Positions 37,238 through 46,180 of a stretch of DNA of 64,000 bases are shown one piece after another (within the stretch, counting starts at the first letter, position 1; each line of letters starts with the position of its first letter). The notes beneath the pieces are model-generated. The model did no database searches and was not told the DNA's origin. It was given only the letters and a program-made list of their open reading frames with translations. Made by a program: the position numbers and the translations under genes. The stretch lies in NCBI RefSeq assembly GCF_017583045.1, contig NZ_JAGFBF010000001.1:372001-436000 (forward strand), written 5' to 3'. This stretch comes from Leucobacter tardus (GTDB taxonomy: Bacteria > Actinomycetota > Actinomycetes > Actinomycetales > Microbacteriaceae).

Positions 37238-38614
37238 GTGTCGATCGCTCACTTGGGAATCCCTGACTCACCGTCAGACGAGTCGGGGTACGGCAACGAG
37301 CGCACGCCGCCGTACGATTTGCTGGCCGAGCAGAGCGCTCTCGGCGGCATGCTCCTGTCGAAGGACGCCGTCGCCGATGTGACCGGACTGCTGCGCGGGC
37401 CCGACTTCTACGTGCCGAAGCACGAGGTGATCTACGAGGCCGTTCTGGCGCTGTACGCGCGGGGCGAGCCCACGGACGCGATCACCGTCACCGATCAGCT
37501 CACGAAGATGGGCGACCTGCAGCGCGCCGGCGGCGCCGAGTATCTGCACACGATCACGAGCATCGTGCCGACCGCCGCCAACGCGAGCTATTACGCCGAG
37601 ATCGTCGCCGAGAAGGCGCTGCTGCGACGCCTGGTGGAGGCGGGCACGCGTATCGTGCAGATGGGCTACGCGGGCGAGGGCGAAGCGGTCGACCTCGTGA
37701 ACAGCGCCCAGTCCGAGATCTACGGGGTGACCGGCGCGGACCAGGCGAACGATTACGTGCCGCTCTCCGACGCCGTGACCGCCGCGATCGAAGAGATCGA
37801 GAAGGCGAAGATGTCCGAGGGCGGCATGATGGGGGTTCCCACCGGCTTCGCCGAACTCGATGAGAAGACGAACGGGTTCGCCGCGGGTCAGATGATCATC
37901 GTCGCGGCTCGCCCCGCCATGGGCAAGTCCACGCTCGCGCTCGACATCGCCCGATCCGGTTCCGTCGGCGCGGGTGCGACCACCGTCTTCTTCTCGCTCG
38001 AGATGGGTCGCGCCGAGATCGCGATGCGTCTGCTCGCCGCTGAGGCGAGCATTCCGATGCAGACGCTCCGCAAGGGGGCGCTCGACCAGCGCGACTTCAC
38101 CAAGCTGGCGGCGACGCAGGCGCGCATCAACGAAGCGCCGCTGTTCATCGACGACAGCCCGAACCTCACGCTCGTGGAGATCCGTGCGAAGTGCCGCCGG
38201 CTCAAACAGCGTCACAACCTCAAGATGGTGGTCATCGACTACCTGCAGCTGCTCTCGAGCGGTAAGCGCGTCGAGAGCCGTCAGCAAGAAGTCAGCGAGT
38301 TCTCCCGTGCACTCAAGCTGCTGTCGAAGGAGCTCGAGGTGCCCGTCGTAGCGCTGTCGCAGCTCAACCGTGCGTCCGAGCAGCGGTCAGACAAGATGCC
38401 GGCGATCAGCGACCTCCGTGAGTCGGGTTCGCTGGAGCAGGATGCCGACATGGTGATTCTGCTGCACCGTGAATCCTCATACGAGAAGGACAACCCGCGA
38501 GCGGGCGAAGCCGACCTCATCCTCGCCAAGCAGCGTAACGGACCGACCGGCACGGTGACCGTCGCGTTCCAGGGTCACTACTCCCGATTCCAAGACATGC
38601 CGAGCGGCCTGTAG
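37238..38614 (+). CDS. dnaB: Replicative DNA helicase DnaB
   Basis: A 458-residue hexameric helicase that unwinds DNA at the replication fork. The N-terminal domain starts at PPYDLLAEQSALGGMLLS. The RecA-like ATPase has the Walker A ARPAMGKSTLALDIA near residue 225, FSLEMGRAEIAMRLLAAE, and the Walker B MVVIDYLQLL. The C terminus has SQLNRASEQRSDKMPAISDLRESGSLEQDAD. Many actinobacterial DnaB proteins carry inteins; this one has none. GTG start at 37238 with CAGGAG 7 bases upstream. Confidence 0.96.
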   Translation: MSIAHLGIPDSPSDESGYGNERTPPYDLLAEQSALGGMLLSKDAVADVTGLLRGPDFYVPKHEVIYEAVLALYARGEPTDAITVTDQLTKMGDLQRAGGAEYLHTITSIVPTAANASYYAEIVAEKALLRRLVEAGTRIVQMGYAGEGEAVDLVNSAQSEIYGVTGADQANDYVPLSDAVTAAIEEIEKAKMSEGGMMGVPTGFAELDEKTNGFAAGQMIIVAARPAMGKSTLALDIARSGSVGAGATTVFFSLEMGRAEIAMRLLAAEASIPMQTLRKGALDQRDFTKLAATQARINEAPLFIDDSPNLTLVEIRAKCRRLKQRHNLKMVVIDYLQLLSSGKRVESRQQEVSEFSRALKLLSKELEVPVVALSQLNRASEQRSDKMPAISDLRESGSLEQDADMVILLHRESSYEKDNPRAGEADLILAKQRNGPTGTVTVAFQGHYSRFQDMPSGL

Positions 38615-38707
38615 GGCGCTCGTTCGGACTCCGCAGGGCCACACGCGTCGAGCGCATCATCAGCGGCGAAGCGGTAGACTCGGGGGGTGCCACGAAAGGG
38701 GTTGAAC

Positions 38708-39289
38708 GTGAGTGCGGTGACCGGATCCGACGAGATGCGTTCCGCGACCCCGGCAGCGGGGTCGCGTGCTGCGGCTCTCGTGCGCGCCGCAGTGCTCGCG
38801 GCAGCCGGACTGGGCATCACCTTCACGGCGACGCTCCACGAGCAGCTGGTCTTCGATCGATCAGTCGTCGCTGTCACGTTCGCCGCGCTCGCGGCGTCGC
38901 ATCTGTACTCGTGGGCTGTGCAGCGCCGCGCCGAGCGCACGCCGGCGCGCGTGCTGCTCGCAGCCGTCGCACTCGCCGCGGCGATCGCGATGCTCGTCGT
39001 CGCCACCCCGGCCGCGTTCGCGCTGGTTCTGGCCGCGTGGGCGCTCGTGAGCGGACTCCTCGAGTTCATCGGCGGTGCGGTCGGCGGGGCGACCAAGCAG
39101 GACGCCACGCTCATGGGTGCGACCGGCGTGCTCCTCGCGGTGCTCGCACTGCTGTTCCGTGACGACCAGGTCGCGACGCTGGGCTTCTTCGGCGCGTACG
39201 CCATCATCGGCGCCGTGTTCCTCGGCATCTCGGCATTCGACGGCACGCGCCGTTCCGCGACCGACCCGGCTGCAGCGCCGGGCCGCTGA
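38708..39289 (+). CDS. HdeD/DUF308-like membrane protein
   Basis: A 193-residue protein with about six hydrophobic helices and short loops, similar in layout to the DUF308/HdeD group; assignment is tentative. AAAGGGG precedes the GTG at 38708 by 6 bases. A TAGACT -10 box at 38675-38680 predicts a start site close to 38687, where an in-frame GTG could also begin a leaderless form with seven more residues. Forms a pair with the small membrane protein that follows. Confidence 0.65.
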   Translation: MSAVTGSDEMRSATPAAGSRAAALVRAAVLAAAGLGITFTATLHEQLVFDRSVVAVTFAALAASHLYSWAVQRRAERTPARVLLAAVALAAAIAMLVVATPAAFALVLAAWALVSGLLEFIGGAVGGATKQDATLMGATGVLLAVLALLFRDDQVATLGFFGAYAIIGAVFLGISAFDGTRRSATDPAAAPGR

Positions 39290-39329
39290 CGCTGACTCTG
39301 ACTTCCCACCACCACGGAGACACCACACC

Positions 39330-39620
39330 ATGACGGACACCCCACAGCCCGACGGCACGGATCCCGTGACGCCCTCGCGTCGCGACCGTCTGCGGCCGCT
39401 CGAGCTGATCGCGTTCTCGCTGGTGCTCGCGGTGTTCGCCGCGCTCGTGGTGCTGCTGGTGACGCGCAACTGGACGCTGACCGGTATCGCCGCGGGCGTC
39501 GCCTTCATCGTCAGCGTCATGATGGTGGCCCTCGTCGGTCTCGGCAAGGAGCCGAGCGCGGCCGACCGCAAGGCGCGCGAGGACCTGCAGGGTCCTGACG
39601 ACGGCACCCACTACCACTAG
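39330..39620 (+). CDS. Small two-helix membrane protein, unknown
   Basis: A 96-residue protein with a hydrophilic N terminus, two membrane helices (LIAFSLVLAVFAALVVLLV and GIAAGVAFIVSVMMVALVG) and a charged tail ending DDGTHYH. No family is recognised. It follows the HdeD-like gene by 40 bases and is probably co-transcribed. It converges on purB, with a small hairpin between them. Confidence 0.7.
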   Translation: MTDTPQPDGTDPVTPSRRDRLRPLELIAFSLVLAVFAALVVLLVTRNWTLTGIAAGVAFIVSVMMVALVGLGKEPSAADRKAREDLQGPDDGTHYH

Positions 39621-39632
39621 CGAGCGCACCGG

Positions 39633-39656
39633 CCGCCGCCCGTCACCGGGCGACGG
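39633..39656. terminator. Hairpin between the small membrane protein and purB
   Basis: CGCCCG (39637-39642) pairs with CGGGCG (39647-39652) around the loop TCAC, with CCG/CGG extending the stem past one mismatch. It lies between convergent genes and may terminate both. Confidence 0.5.
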
Positions 39657-39670
39657 TCGGAGTCGGCGCG

Positions 39671-41056
39671 TCAGCGCTGCAGGTAGTCGAGCAGGTCCGC
39701 AGCCGATCCGGTGTAGGTGGCAGGTGTGAGCGCGAGCAGGCGCTGCTTCGCCGCTTCGCCGATCTCGAGGCCCTCGACGAACTCGATGAGGTCGGCCTGG
39801 CCGATCCGGCGGCCGCGGGTCAGCTCCTTGAGCGCCGCGTACGGGTCCGAGATGGTCGAGCGACCGGCGGTCACCTCGGCTCGGATCACCGTCTGGATCG
39901 CTTCGCCGAGCACCTCCCAGTTCGCATCGAGATCGGCCGCGAGCACCTCGGGCGCCGCGTCGATCTGACCGAGCCCCTTCAGGATGTTGTCGAGAGCGAG
40001 CACGGAGTGCCCGAACCCGACGCCGATGTTCCGCTGGGCCGACGAGTCCGTGAGGTCGCGCTGCCACCGGCTCGTCACCAGCGTCGCCGCGAGCGAGTCG
40101 AGGATCGCGTTCGACAGTTCGAGGTTCGCCTCGGCGTTCTCGAAGCGGATGGGATTCACCTTGTGCGGCATCGTCGACGAACCCGTCGCCCCGGCGACGG
40201 GGATCTGGCGGAAGTAGCCGATGGAGATGTAGCTCCAGATGTCGGTCGCGAGGTTGTGGAGAATGCGGTTCGCGTGGGCGATGCGCGCGTACAGCTCCGC
40301 CTGCCAGTCGTGGGATTCGATCTGGGTCGTGAGCGGGTTCCAGTCGAGTCCCAGTCCTTCGACGAACTCCTGCGACACCGCCGCCCAGTCCGTGTCGGGG
40401 TCGGCGGCGAGGTGGGCGGCGAAGGTGCCGGTCGCCCCCGAGAACTTGCCGAGGTACTCGACGTCGTCGATCTGGTGCAGCTGGCGCTCGAGCCGGTGCA
40501 CGAAGACCGCCAGCTCTTTGCCGAGGGTCGTCGGGGTCGCCGGCTGACCGTGCGTGCGGCTCATCATCGGCAGCTCGCGGTACTCCTCGGCCTGACGGGC
40601 GATCTCGGCGATGACGGCGTCGAACTTGGGGCGCCAGACCTGCTCCACGGCGTGCTTCACGGTAAGCGCGTACGAGAGGTTGTTGATGTCCTCGCTGGTG
40701 CAGCAGACGTGGGTGAGCTCGGCGAGACGGCCGAGGTCCATCTCGTCGAGCTTGCCGCGCACCAGGTACTCGACGGCTTTCACGTCGTGCTGCGTCGTGC
40801 GCTCGGTCTCGGCGAGCTGATCGATCTCGGCCTGGCCGAAGTTCGCCGCCCAGGTGCGGAGCGTCGCCGTCTCGTCCGCCGACAGGGGCGTGCCACCGAG
40901 CAGGGAGTGCTCGGTCAGGTAGATCAGCCACTCGACTTCGACGTGCACGCGCGCCTGGTTCAGACCCGCCTCGGAAAGGTACTCGCCGAGGCCCGTCACC
41001 GCCGCCCGATAACGTCCGTCGAGGGGGCTGAGGGGCTGCGGGGGGAGAGAGGTCAT
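39671..41056 (-). CDS. purB: Adenylosuccinate lyase
   Basis: A 461-residue fumarase-superfamily enzyme acting twice in purine synthesis, on SAICAR and adenylosuccinate. It starts near PQPLSPLDGRY and has TERTTQHDVKAVEYLV, LTHVCCTSEDINNLSYAL, the catalytic MMSRTHGQPATPTTLG and the flexible signature loop GATGSSTMPHKVNPIRFENAE. I placed the start at 41056 from the family N terminus; the frame extends 21 codons upstream without support. Its position is not linked by operon to the purine-degradation genes. Confidence 0.95.
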   Translation of the reverse strand: MTSLPPQPLSPLDGRYRAAVTGLGEYLSEAGLNQARVHVEVEWLIYLTEHSLLGGTPLSADETATLRTWAANFGQAEIDQLAETERTTQHDVKAVEYLVRGKLDEMDLGRLAELTHVCCTSEDINNLSYALTVKHAVEQVWRPKFDAVIAEIARQAEEYRELPMMSRTHGQPATPTTLGKELAVFVHRLERQLHQIDDVEYLGKFSGATGTFAAHLAADPDTDWAAVSQEFVEGLGLDWNPLTTQIESHDWQAELYARIAHANRILHNLATDIWSYISIGYFRQIPVAGATGSSTMPHKVNPIRFENAEANLELSNAILDSLAATLVTSRWQRDLTDSSAQRNIGVGFGHSVLALDNILKGLGQIDAAPEVLAADLDANWEVLGEAIQTVIRAEVTAGRSTISDPYAALKELTRGRRIGQADLIEFVEGLEIGEAAKQRLLALTPATYTGSAADLLDYLQR

Positions 41057-41159
41057 GCGTGTGCTCCGGTCGATGCGAGGGCGGGGGAGAGGTCGCCGTG
41101 CGCTCGGCGCCCCGACCATCTTCCCACGGAACGCGCGGGCCCGTCCGGAGGCGTCGGTG

Positions 41160-41609
41160 CTAGCGGTCCTTCTTCTTGCCGGTGCCGAGCAGACCGTTTA
41201 CGATCGCCGAGAGGATGCCCAGCACGATGGCGGCCAGCACGCCCCACCAGAATCCGTCGACGCGCAGTCCGAACCCGGCGAGGCTCGAGAGCGCCGACAC
41301 GGCGAGCAGCATGAGTCCGTTGATCAGGAGGCCGAAGAGGCCGAGGGTGATGATGCGCAGGGGGATGGAGACGAAGCGCACCACGCGTCCGAGCGTCCCG
41401 TCGACGACGCCGAAGACGAGGGCGACGAGCACGAGTGTGATGAGGTACGCGGCCGTCGACTCGGTGTCGCCGGAGGCTTCGCTGAGCGTCGGCAGGCGCG
41501 AGGCGCCGAAGGGCTCGATCCAGATGCCGTGGTCACCGGGACCGCCCACGATGAGCGTGGTGAGCCAGAAGGCGAAGGCGCTGACGAGAACGCGGATGAA
41601 AGAGCGCAT
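41160..41609 (-). CDS. Phage-holin-4-2-like membrane protein
   Basis: A 149-residue protein with four hydrophobic helices (for example LVSAFAFWLTTLIVG and WWGVLAAIVLGILSAIVNGLLG) and a Lys-rich C terminus. The pattern fits the YvlD/holin-4-2 membrane family found in many actinobacteria outside prophages. There is no sign of phage genes nearby, so a lysis role is unlikely. It lies between purB and the ABC transporter, on the same strand as both. Confidence 0.75.
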   Translation of the reverse strand: MRSFIRVLVSAFAFWLTTLIVGGPGDHGIWIEPFGASRLPTLSEASGDTESTAAYLITLVLVALVFGVVDGTLGRVVRFVSIPLRIITLGLFGLLINGLMLLAVSALSSLAGFGLRVDGFWWGVLAAIVLGILSAIVNGLLGTGKKKDR

Positions 41610-41667
41610 GGCTCCAGTCTCCCACGCGGTCCCGGTCGGGGGAACGGACGCGATCGCCCGGGTGCCG

Positions 41668-42483
41668 TTACAGCACGGCGGCCAGGAAGTCCTTCGTGCG
41701 CTGCTCGATCGGGTTGCTGAAGAGCTGGTCGGGCTCGCCCTCCTCGACGATGCGTCCGCCGTCGAACATGAGGACGCGGTTCGAGACGTCGCGGGCGAAC
41801 TGCATCTCGTGGGTGACGATGAGCATGGTGACGTCCGTCTCCTCGGCGATCGTGCGGAGGATGCCGAGCACCTCACCCACGACCTCGGGGTCGAGGGCGC
41901 TCGTGACCTCGTCGAGCAGCAGGATCTCGGGGTCCATGGCGAGGGCGCGCGCGATGGCGATGCGCTGCTGCTGACCGCCGGAGAGCTGCGAGGGGTGCGC
42001 GTTCGCCTTCTCGGGCAGCCCCACCTTTTCGAGCAGCTCGTGGGCACGGCGCTTCGCGTCGGCCTTCGGCACGCCGAGCACGTGCACCGGACCCTCGATG
42101 ATGTTCTCGATCACGGTCATGTTCGGGAAGAGGTTGAACTGCTGGAAGACCATGCCGATCCGCTTGCGCGTCGCGGTGCGGTCCTTCTCCTTCACCGCCA
42201 CACGCTTGCCGTCGCGCTCGACGTGGGTGAGCGGCTGTCCGTCGATGAGGATATACCCCTCGTTCGCCTCTTCGAGCGTCATGACGAGGCGCAGGATCGT
42301 GGTCTTGCCCGAGCCGCTCGGTCCGATGAGGGTGACGCGGTCGCCCTTGCGCACGGCGAAGTTCAGGTCGTCGAGCACGACGTGGTCGCCGAAGCGCTTC
42401 TGCACGTGCGAGAACCGGATCGCGGGGGTCGTGCCGTCGGGGATCTCGATGGCCCCGGTGTGCGTGTCAGGTCTGGTAGGCAA
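41668..42483 (-). CDS. ehuA: Polar amino acid/ectoine ABC transporter ATPase
   Basis: A 271-residue ABC ATPase of the GlnQ/EhuA group. Walker A is LIGPSGSGKTTILRL, the Q-loop is MVFQQFNLFPNMTV, the signature is LSGGQQQR, and Walker B is ILLLDEVTSALDPE, followed by the switch His in IVTHEMQFA. It overlaps the permease gene upstream by 17 bases. With the two permeases and the lipoprotein it makes a complete importer. The Ehu (ectoine) assignment rests mostly on the binding protein. Confidence 0.85.
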   Translation of the reverse strand: MPTRPDTHTGAIEIPDGTTPAIRFSHVQKRFGDHVVLDDLNFAVRKGDRVTLIGPSGSGKTTILRLVMTLEEANEGYILIDGQPLTHVERDGKRVAVKEKDRTATRKRIGMVFQQFNLFPNMTVIENIIEGPVHVLGVPKADAKRRAHELLEKVGLPEKANAHPSQLSGGQQQRIAIARALAMDPEILLLDEVTSALDPEVVGEVLGILRTIAEETDVTMLIVTHEMQFARDVSNRVLMFDGGRIVEEGEPDQLFSNPIEQRTKDFLAAVL

Positions 42484-43126
42484 GTCGCTTCTCCAATTTC
42501 CCGATGAGGAGTGAGGTGGGGTAGCTGGCGAGCAGGAAGATGACGCCGGCGATGGTGATCGCCTCGAGGTAGCGGAAGTGCTGGCCCCCGAAGAGCTGCG
42601 CCGCGCGCACGAGCTCGGTCACGGTGATCGCCATGAGGAACGGGGTGTCCTTGAACATGGCGATCACGTAGTTGCCGAGTGAGGGGATCGTCGCCCGGAG
42701 CGCCTGCGGAATGATGACGGCGACCCAGGTGCGCCGTTTCGACATGCTGAGCGCCGTCGTCGCCTCCCACTGGCCCTGCGGCACCGAGTCGATGCCGGCC
42801 CGGTAGCTCTCGGCCATGTAGGTGGCGTAGTGGATGCCGAAGATCACGACGCCCATGGTGAGGGGCGAGACGCTCGTGAACAGGTAGTACGCGAACAAGA
42901 GCTGCACGACGATCGGCGTCATGCGGATGAAGTTCACGATGAAGGCGAGGATCCCCGAGAAGGGCTGGGGGAGGCTGCGGCGCGCGATCGCGATGACGAG
43001 GCCCAGCACGGCGGCGATGGCGCTGCCGACGACCGTGACGAGCAGGGTCACCTGCAGGAACGCTTGCAGCAGGATCGGGAGCGCGTCGAAGGCGTAGTCC
43101 CAGTTCCAGAGTCCGTCGGTGTTCAT
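42467..43126 (-). CDS. ehuD: ABC transporter permease, EhuD-like
   Basis: A 219-residue permease of the His/Glu/Gln/Arg/opine family with about five helices. The cytoplasmic EAA loop ESYRAGIDSVPQGQWEATTALSMSKRRTWVAVIIPQALR contacts the ATPase. It overlaps ehuC by 4 bases and ehuA by 17, so the importer genes are translationally coupled. Confidence 0.85.
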   Translation of the reverse strand: MNTDGLWNWDYAFDALPILLQAFLQVTLLVTVVGSAIAAVLGLVIAIARRSLPQPFSGILAFIVNFIRMTPIVVQLLFAYYLFTSVSPLTMGVVIFGIHYATYMAESYRAGIDSVPQGQWEATTALSMSKRRTWVAVIIPQALRATIPSLGNYVIAMFKDTPFLMAITVTELVRAAQLFGGQHFRYLEAITIAGVIFLLASYPTSLLIGKLEKRLAYQT

Positions 43127-43848
43127 CCGAGCTGGCCCGCCCCCTTCGAGTCAGGCGCGGGCGCCGCGAGCGCCGAGCGCATCGACCCGCCCTGTCCGAG
43201 CCGGTGCTTGGCGCGGATCTCGAGCGCGCTCATGCCGAGGTGGAGGACGTACGCGATGATGAAGTACAGGATCAGTCCCAGCGAATAGGCGAAGAACACG
43301 TCGGTGTCGATCCGCAGCTTGTCGAGCGATGCCGTGAGATCGAACATCGTGATGAAGCTGACGATCGCGGTTCCCTTGAGCAGCAGGATCAGCAGGTTGT
43401 CGAGGGACGGCAGCATGAGCGCCCACGCCTGCGGGAAGATGACGCGGCGCATCCGGTGCACGGGCGGCATGCTGAGGGCGACGGTGGCCTCCCACTGGCC
43501 GCGCGGAACCGAGTTCAGGGATCCCCGCACCACCTCGGCGCCGTAGGCGCCGTAATTGAGGCCGAGGCCCAGGATCCCGACGAGGACCGGCGACAGCTCG
43601 ACCCCGAGCAGTGGCAGCACGAAGAACAGGAAGAACAGCTGCACCACGAGCGATGTGCCCCGGAAGAATTCGATGACGAATCGGGCGATGCCGCGGATCA
43701 GGATCCGGCGCGCGCGCGCCATCAGCCCGAGCACGATGGCGACGACGAGGGCGAGCGCGGCGCCGCCGAGGGTGAGGGTCAGGGTGATCCCCATGCCCTC
43801 CATGATCCGCGGCAGCGCTCGCGCGAGCGCCTCAAGATTCTCGGTCAC
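43123..43848 (-). CDS. ehuC: ABC transporter permease, EhuC-like
   Basis: A 241-residue permease with about five helices and the EAA loop VVRGSLNSVPRGQWEATVALSMPPVHRMRRVIFPQAW. The C terminus has an additional soluble tail of about 30 residues. It pairs with EhuD to form the heterodimeric channel. It follows the substrate-binding lipoprotein by 17 bases. Confidence 0.85.
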   Translation of the reverse strand: MTENLEALARALPRIMEGMGITLTLTLGGAALALVVAIVLGLMARARRILIRGIARFVIEFFRGTSLVVQLFFLFFVLPLLGVELSPVLVGILGLGLNYGAYGAEVVRGSLNSVPRGQWEATVALSMPPVHRMRRVIFPQAWALMLPSLDNLLILLLKGTAIVSFITMFDLTASLDKLRIDTDVFFAYSLGLILYFIIAYVLHLGMSALEIRAKHRLGQGGSMRSALAAPAPDSKGAGQLG

Positions 43849-43865
43849 GCGAGACGGATCCCCGC

Positions 43866-44753
43866 TCAGCCCAGCTCGCCGGAGCAGAGCTGCTCGGTGG
43901 TGAGATCGGCGGGGGGCAGGTTCTCAGCGGTGAATCCGAAGTCCTCGACGAGGCCCAGGTAGGACTGCTCATCGCTCGTGATGGTCGCGAGCTGCTCGTT
44001 GTAAGCTTCGAGCAGTTCCGTGTCGTCCTGGCGGAAGACGGTGGCGCCGGCGCCGATCTGCTCGACGCCGTCGATCACCTGAACGTAGGGCTCGGTCGCC
44101 TCGACGTCGTCCATGTCCTCGGTCATCCAGTTGAGCGAGACGCCGGTGAGGGCGAAGGCATCGGCCCGACCGCTCTGCACCGCCTCGATGCCCGACTGGG
44201 TGTCATCGACGGTGATGGTGTTCGCGATGCCGAGATCCTGGGCGTAGCCCTCCTCGATCGCGCCGGACTGCACGGCGAGGGTGAGGTCGCCGTCCTGCGC
44301 GAGCACATCGTCGAGCGTCTGCAGGTTCTCGGGGTTGCCTGCCGGAACCGTGAGTGCGGTCGTGTACATGATCTCGGGATCGCTGAACGCGGCCTGCTCG
44401 CAGCGCTCGGGCAGAATCGACATGCCGGCGCTGATCGCATCGAACCGCCCGGCGTTGAGCCCGGGGATGAGCGAGTTCCAGTCGACCTCCTGCACCTCGA
44501 TGTTGTCGACGCCGAGGCCGGCGAAGATCTGCTCGTGCATGGCGATCGTGGCGCCCGTCGGCTCTCCGTCGTCGCCGACCCACGAATAGGGGCGTTCTTC
44601 GGCGATGGCGAGGGTGACGGTGCCGTCCTCCTGAATCTGCTCGAGCGTGTTGCCTGAGGCTTCGGTGCCGCCGCCCGAGCATGCCGTCAGCCCCAGTGCT
44701 GTGACGCCGGCGGCGGCCAGCGCGATCCTCGTGTACGTGCGTGATGCCGTCAT
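43866..44753 (-). CDS. ehuB: Substrate-binding lipoprotein, EhuB-like
   Basis: A 295-residue lipoprotein with signal peptide and lipobox LTACSGG (acylated Cys near residue 25). The binding-protein fold includes EERPYSWVGDDGEPTGATIAM, WNSLIPGLNAGRFDAISAGM and the ILPERCEQAAFSDP segment typical of ectoine/hydroxyectoine receptors; a generic polar amino acid is the alternative. Start placed at 44753 from the signal peptide; 44774 is also possible and neither has a good ribosome binding site. An 18-bp palindrome lies in the divergent promoter region upstream. Confidence 0.75.
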   Translation of the reverse strand: MTASRTYTRIALAAAGVTALGLTACSGGGTEASGNTLEQIQEDGTVTLAIAEERPYSWVGDDGEPTGATIAMHEQIFAGLGVDNIEVQEVDWNSLIPGLNAGRFDAISAGMSILPERCEQAAFSDPEIMYTTALTVPAGNPENLQTLDDVLAQDGDLTLAVQSGAIEEGYAQDLGIANTITVDDTQSGIEAVQSGRADAFALTGVSLNWMTEDMDDVEATEPYVQVIDGVEQIGAGATVFRQDDTELLEAYNEQLATITSDEQSYLGLVEDFGFTAENLPPADLTTEQLCSGELG

Positions 44754-44870
44754 GAACGTGCCTGTCTTCCTCATCGTCGTGGTGCGGTCCGGTGCAGCGG
44801 TGCGCACCCTCCAGACCCGCTTCGGTGCGAACGGACGCCACGATACGGAACGGGTGCTGCCCAGTAAAGC

Positions 44871-44888
44871 GGGTTTCCCCCGAAACCC
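44871..44888. promoter_or_regulatory. 18-bp palindrome between ehuB and the HisC-like gene
   Basis: GGGTTTC (44871-44877) and GAAACCC (44882-44888) form a perfect inverted repeat around CCCC. It lies in the 292-base divergent gap, about 120 bases upstream of ehuB and 157 bases upstream of the aminotransferase. It could be an operator for either gene. The rest of the gap shows TAGACT (45032-45037), a likely -10 for the aminotransferase gene. Confidence 0.4.
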
Positions 44889-45045
44889 CCGACTCAGTTG
44901 TGCAATCGTTACCGGAAGCGGATCCCGTATCAAAAAGGCCGATGGGAAGCCAGAAACGCGCGGATGTGCGTGTCGCGGGATCCCGATCCCACGATGTGAA
45001 ACCGCAGGCGCCGACGCCCGCGTCCGCTCGCTAGACTGGAGGACC

Positions 45046-46131
45046 ATGAGCGATCACAATGACGTGCCCGTCCGAATGCGAGCCGATGTGCTGTCGGTTC
45101 CCGCGTATCGGCAGGGCGCTGCCCCGACCCGTCCGGGGTACAAGCTGTCGAGCAACGAGAACCCGTTCGACCCGCTGCCCAGCGTGCTGGCGGCGATCTC
45201 GGGACGCGACGACATCAACCGGTACGCCGCCGCCGCGATGCCCGACCTCCGCGAGTCGATCGCCGCGAAATTCGGGGTGACGGCGGATCGCGTCCACCTC
45301 GCCGCCGGCTCCGTGGCGATCCTCTATCAACTGGTGCACGCCGCCGCGACGACGGGCGATGAGTACCTGCACGCCTGGCCGAGCTTCGAGGCGTACCCCT
45401 CGCTCGGACTCGCCTCGGGCGCGAGCGCCGTCCGCGTGCCGCTCACCGGCGCGGCTGAGCACGACCTCGACGCCATGGCCGAGGCCATTACCGAGCGCAT
45501 CCGCGTGATCCTCGTCTGCTCCCCGAACAACCCGACCGGTCCCGCGGTGCGCCGCGCCGACTTCGACCGGTTCATGGCGCGCGTCCCCGCCACCACGCTC
45601 GTCGTGCTCGACGAGGCGTACCGGGAGTTCGTCACCGACCCGGAGGCCGTCCGCGGCGAAGACGTGCTCGGACAGCACCCCAACCTGGTGGTGCTGCGCA
45701 CCTTCTCGAAGGCGTACGGCCTCGCCGGGCTGCGCATCGGCTACGCCGTCGGCCACCCCGCGATCCTGTCGGCCGCCGCGACGACGGCGATCCCGCTCTC
45801 CGTCACCGGCCTCGCCGACGTCGCCGCGCGGGCGTCGATGATGCCCGAGGCGCAGGCCGAGCACGATCGCCGGATCCACGAGATCGTGACCCGGCGCGAC
45901 GCACTCGTCGCCGGCCTCGCGGACCTCGGGGTGCGCGTGCCCCAGGCGCAGGGCAACTTCGTCTGGATCCCCGAGGGGGAGCACGGCATCGATACGGCGG
46001 CGCTCGCCGCAGCGTTCTCGGAGAGCGGCACCCTCGTGCGCCCGTTCCCCGGAGACGGCGTGCGCATCTCCGTAGGGGAGCGCGAGAGCATCGACGAAGT
46101 GCTGCGCATCGTCGGTGCGTTTCTCGGGTAG
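45046..46131 (+). CDS. HisC-like aminotransferase (histidinol-phosphate or aromatic, Pat)
   Basis: A 361-residue fold-type I PLP aminotransferase. It shows YKLSSNENPFDPLPSV, VCSPNNPTGPAV, VLDEAYREF, and the PLP lysine in RTFSKAYGLAGLRIGY. The family includes HisC (histidine synthesis) and Pat (aromatic amino acids). It is outside any his operon and directly upstream of a branched-chain-type oxoacid dehydrogenase, which favours an amino-acid transaminase. GGAGGA precedes the ATG, only 8 bases downstream of a TAGACT -10 box. Confidence 0.85.
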   Translation: MSDHNDVPVRMRADVLSVPAYRQGAAPTRPGYKLSSNENPFDPLPSVLAAISGRDDINRYAAAAMPDLRESIAAKFGVTADRVHLAAGSVAILYQLVHAAATTGDEYLHAWPSFEAYPSLGLASGASAVRVPLTGAAEHDLDAMAEAITERIRVILVCSPNNPTGPAVRRADFDRFMARVPATTLVVLDEAYREFVTDPEAVRGEDVLGQHPNLVVLRTFSKAYGLAGLRIGYAVGHPAILSAAATTAIPLSVTGLADVAARASMMPEAQAEHDRRIHEIVTRRDALVAGLADLGVRVPQAQGNFVWIPEGEHGIDTAALAAAFSESGTLVRPFPGDGVRISVGERESIDEVLRIVGAFLG

Positions 46132-46166
46132 TCCCTGCATATCCCGGCATCGCCATGACCCCCGAT

Positions 46167-46180
46167 TACACTGGGTCGAG
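46167..46180 (+). promoter_or_regulatory. -10 element for the E1 alpha gene
   Basis: TACACT (46167-46172) lies 8 bases before the ATG at 46181. No ribosome binding site is present in between, so the message is probably leaderless or nearly so. Confidence 0.45.

Noticed and set aside
41160-41609. Holin-like protein as evidence for a prophage
   Set aside because: No phage structural, integrase or lysis genes are nearby, and this membrane family is widespread in chromosomes.
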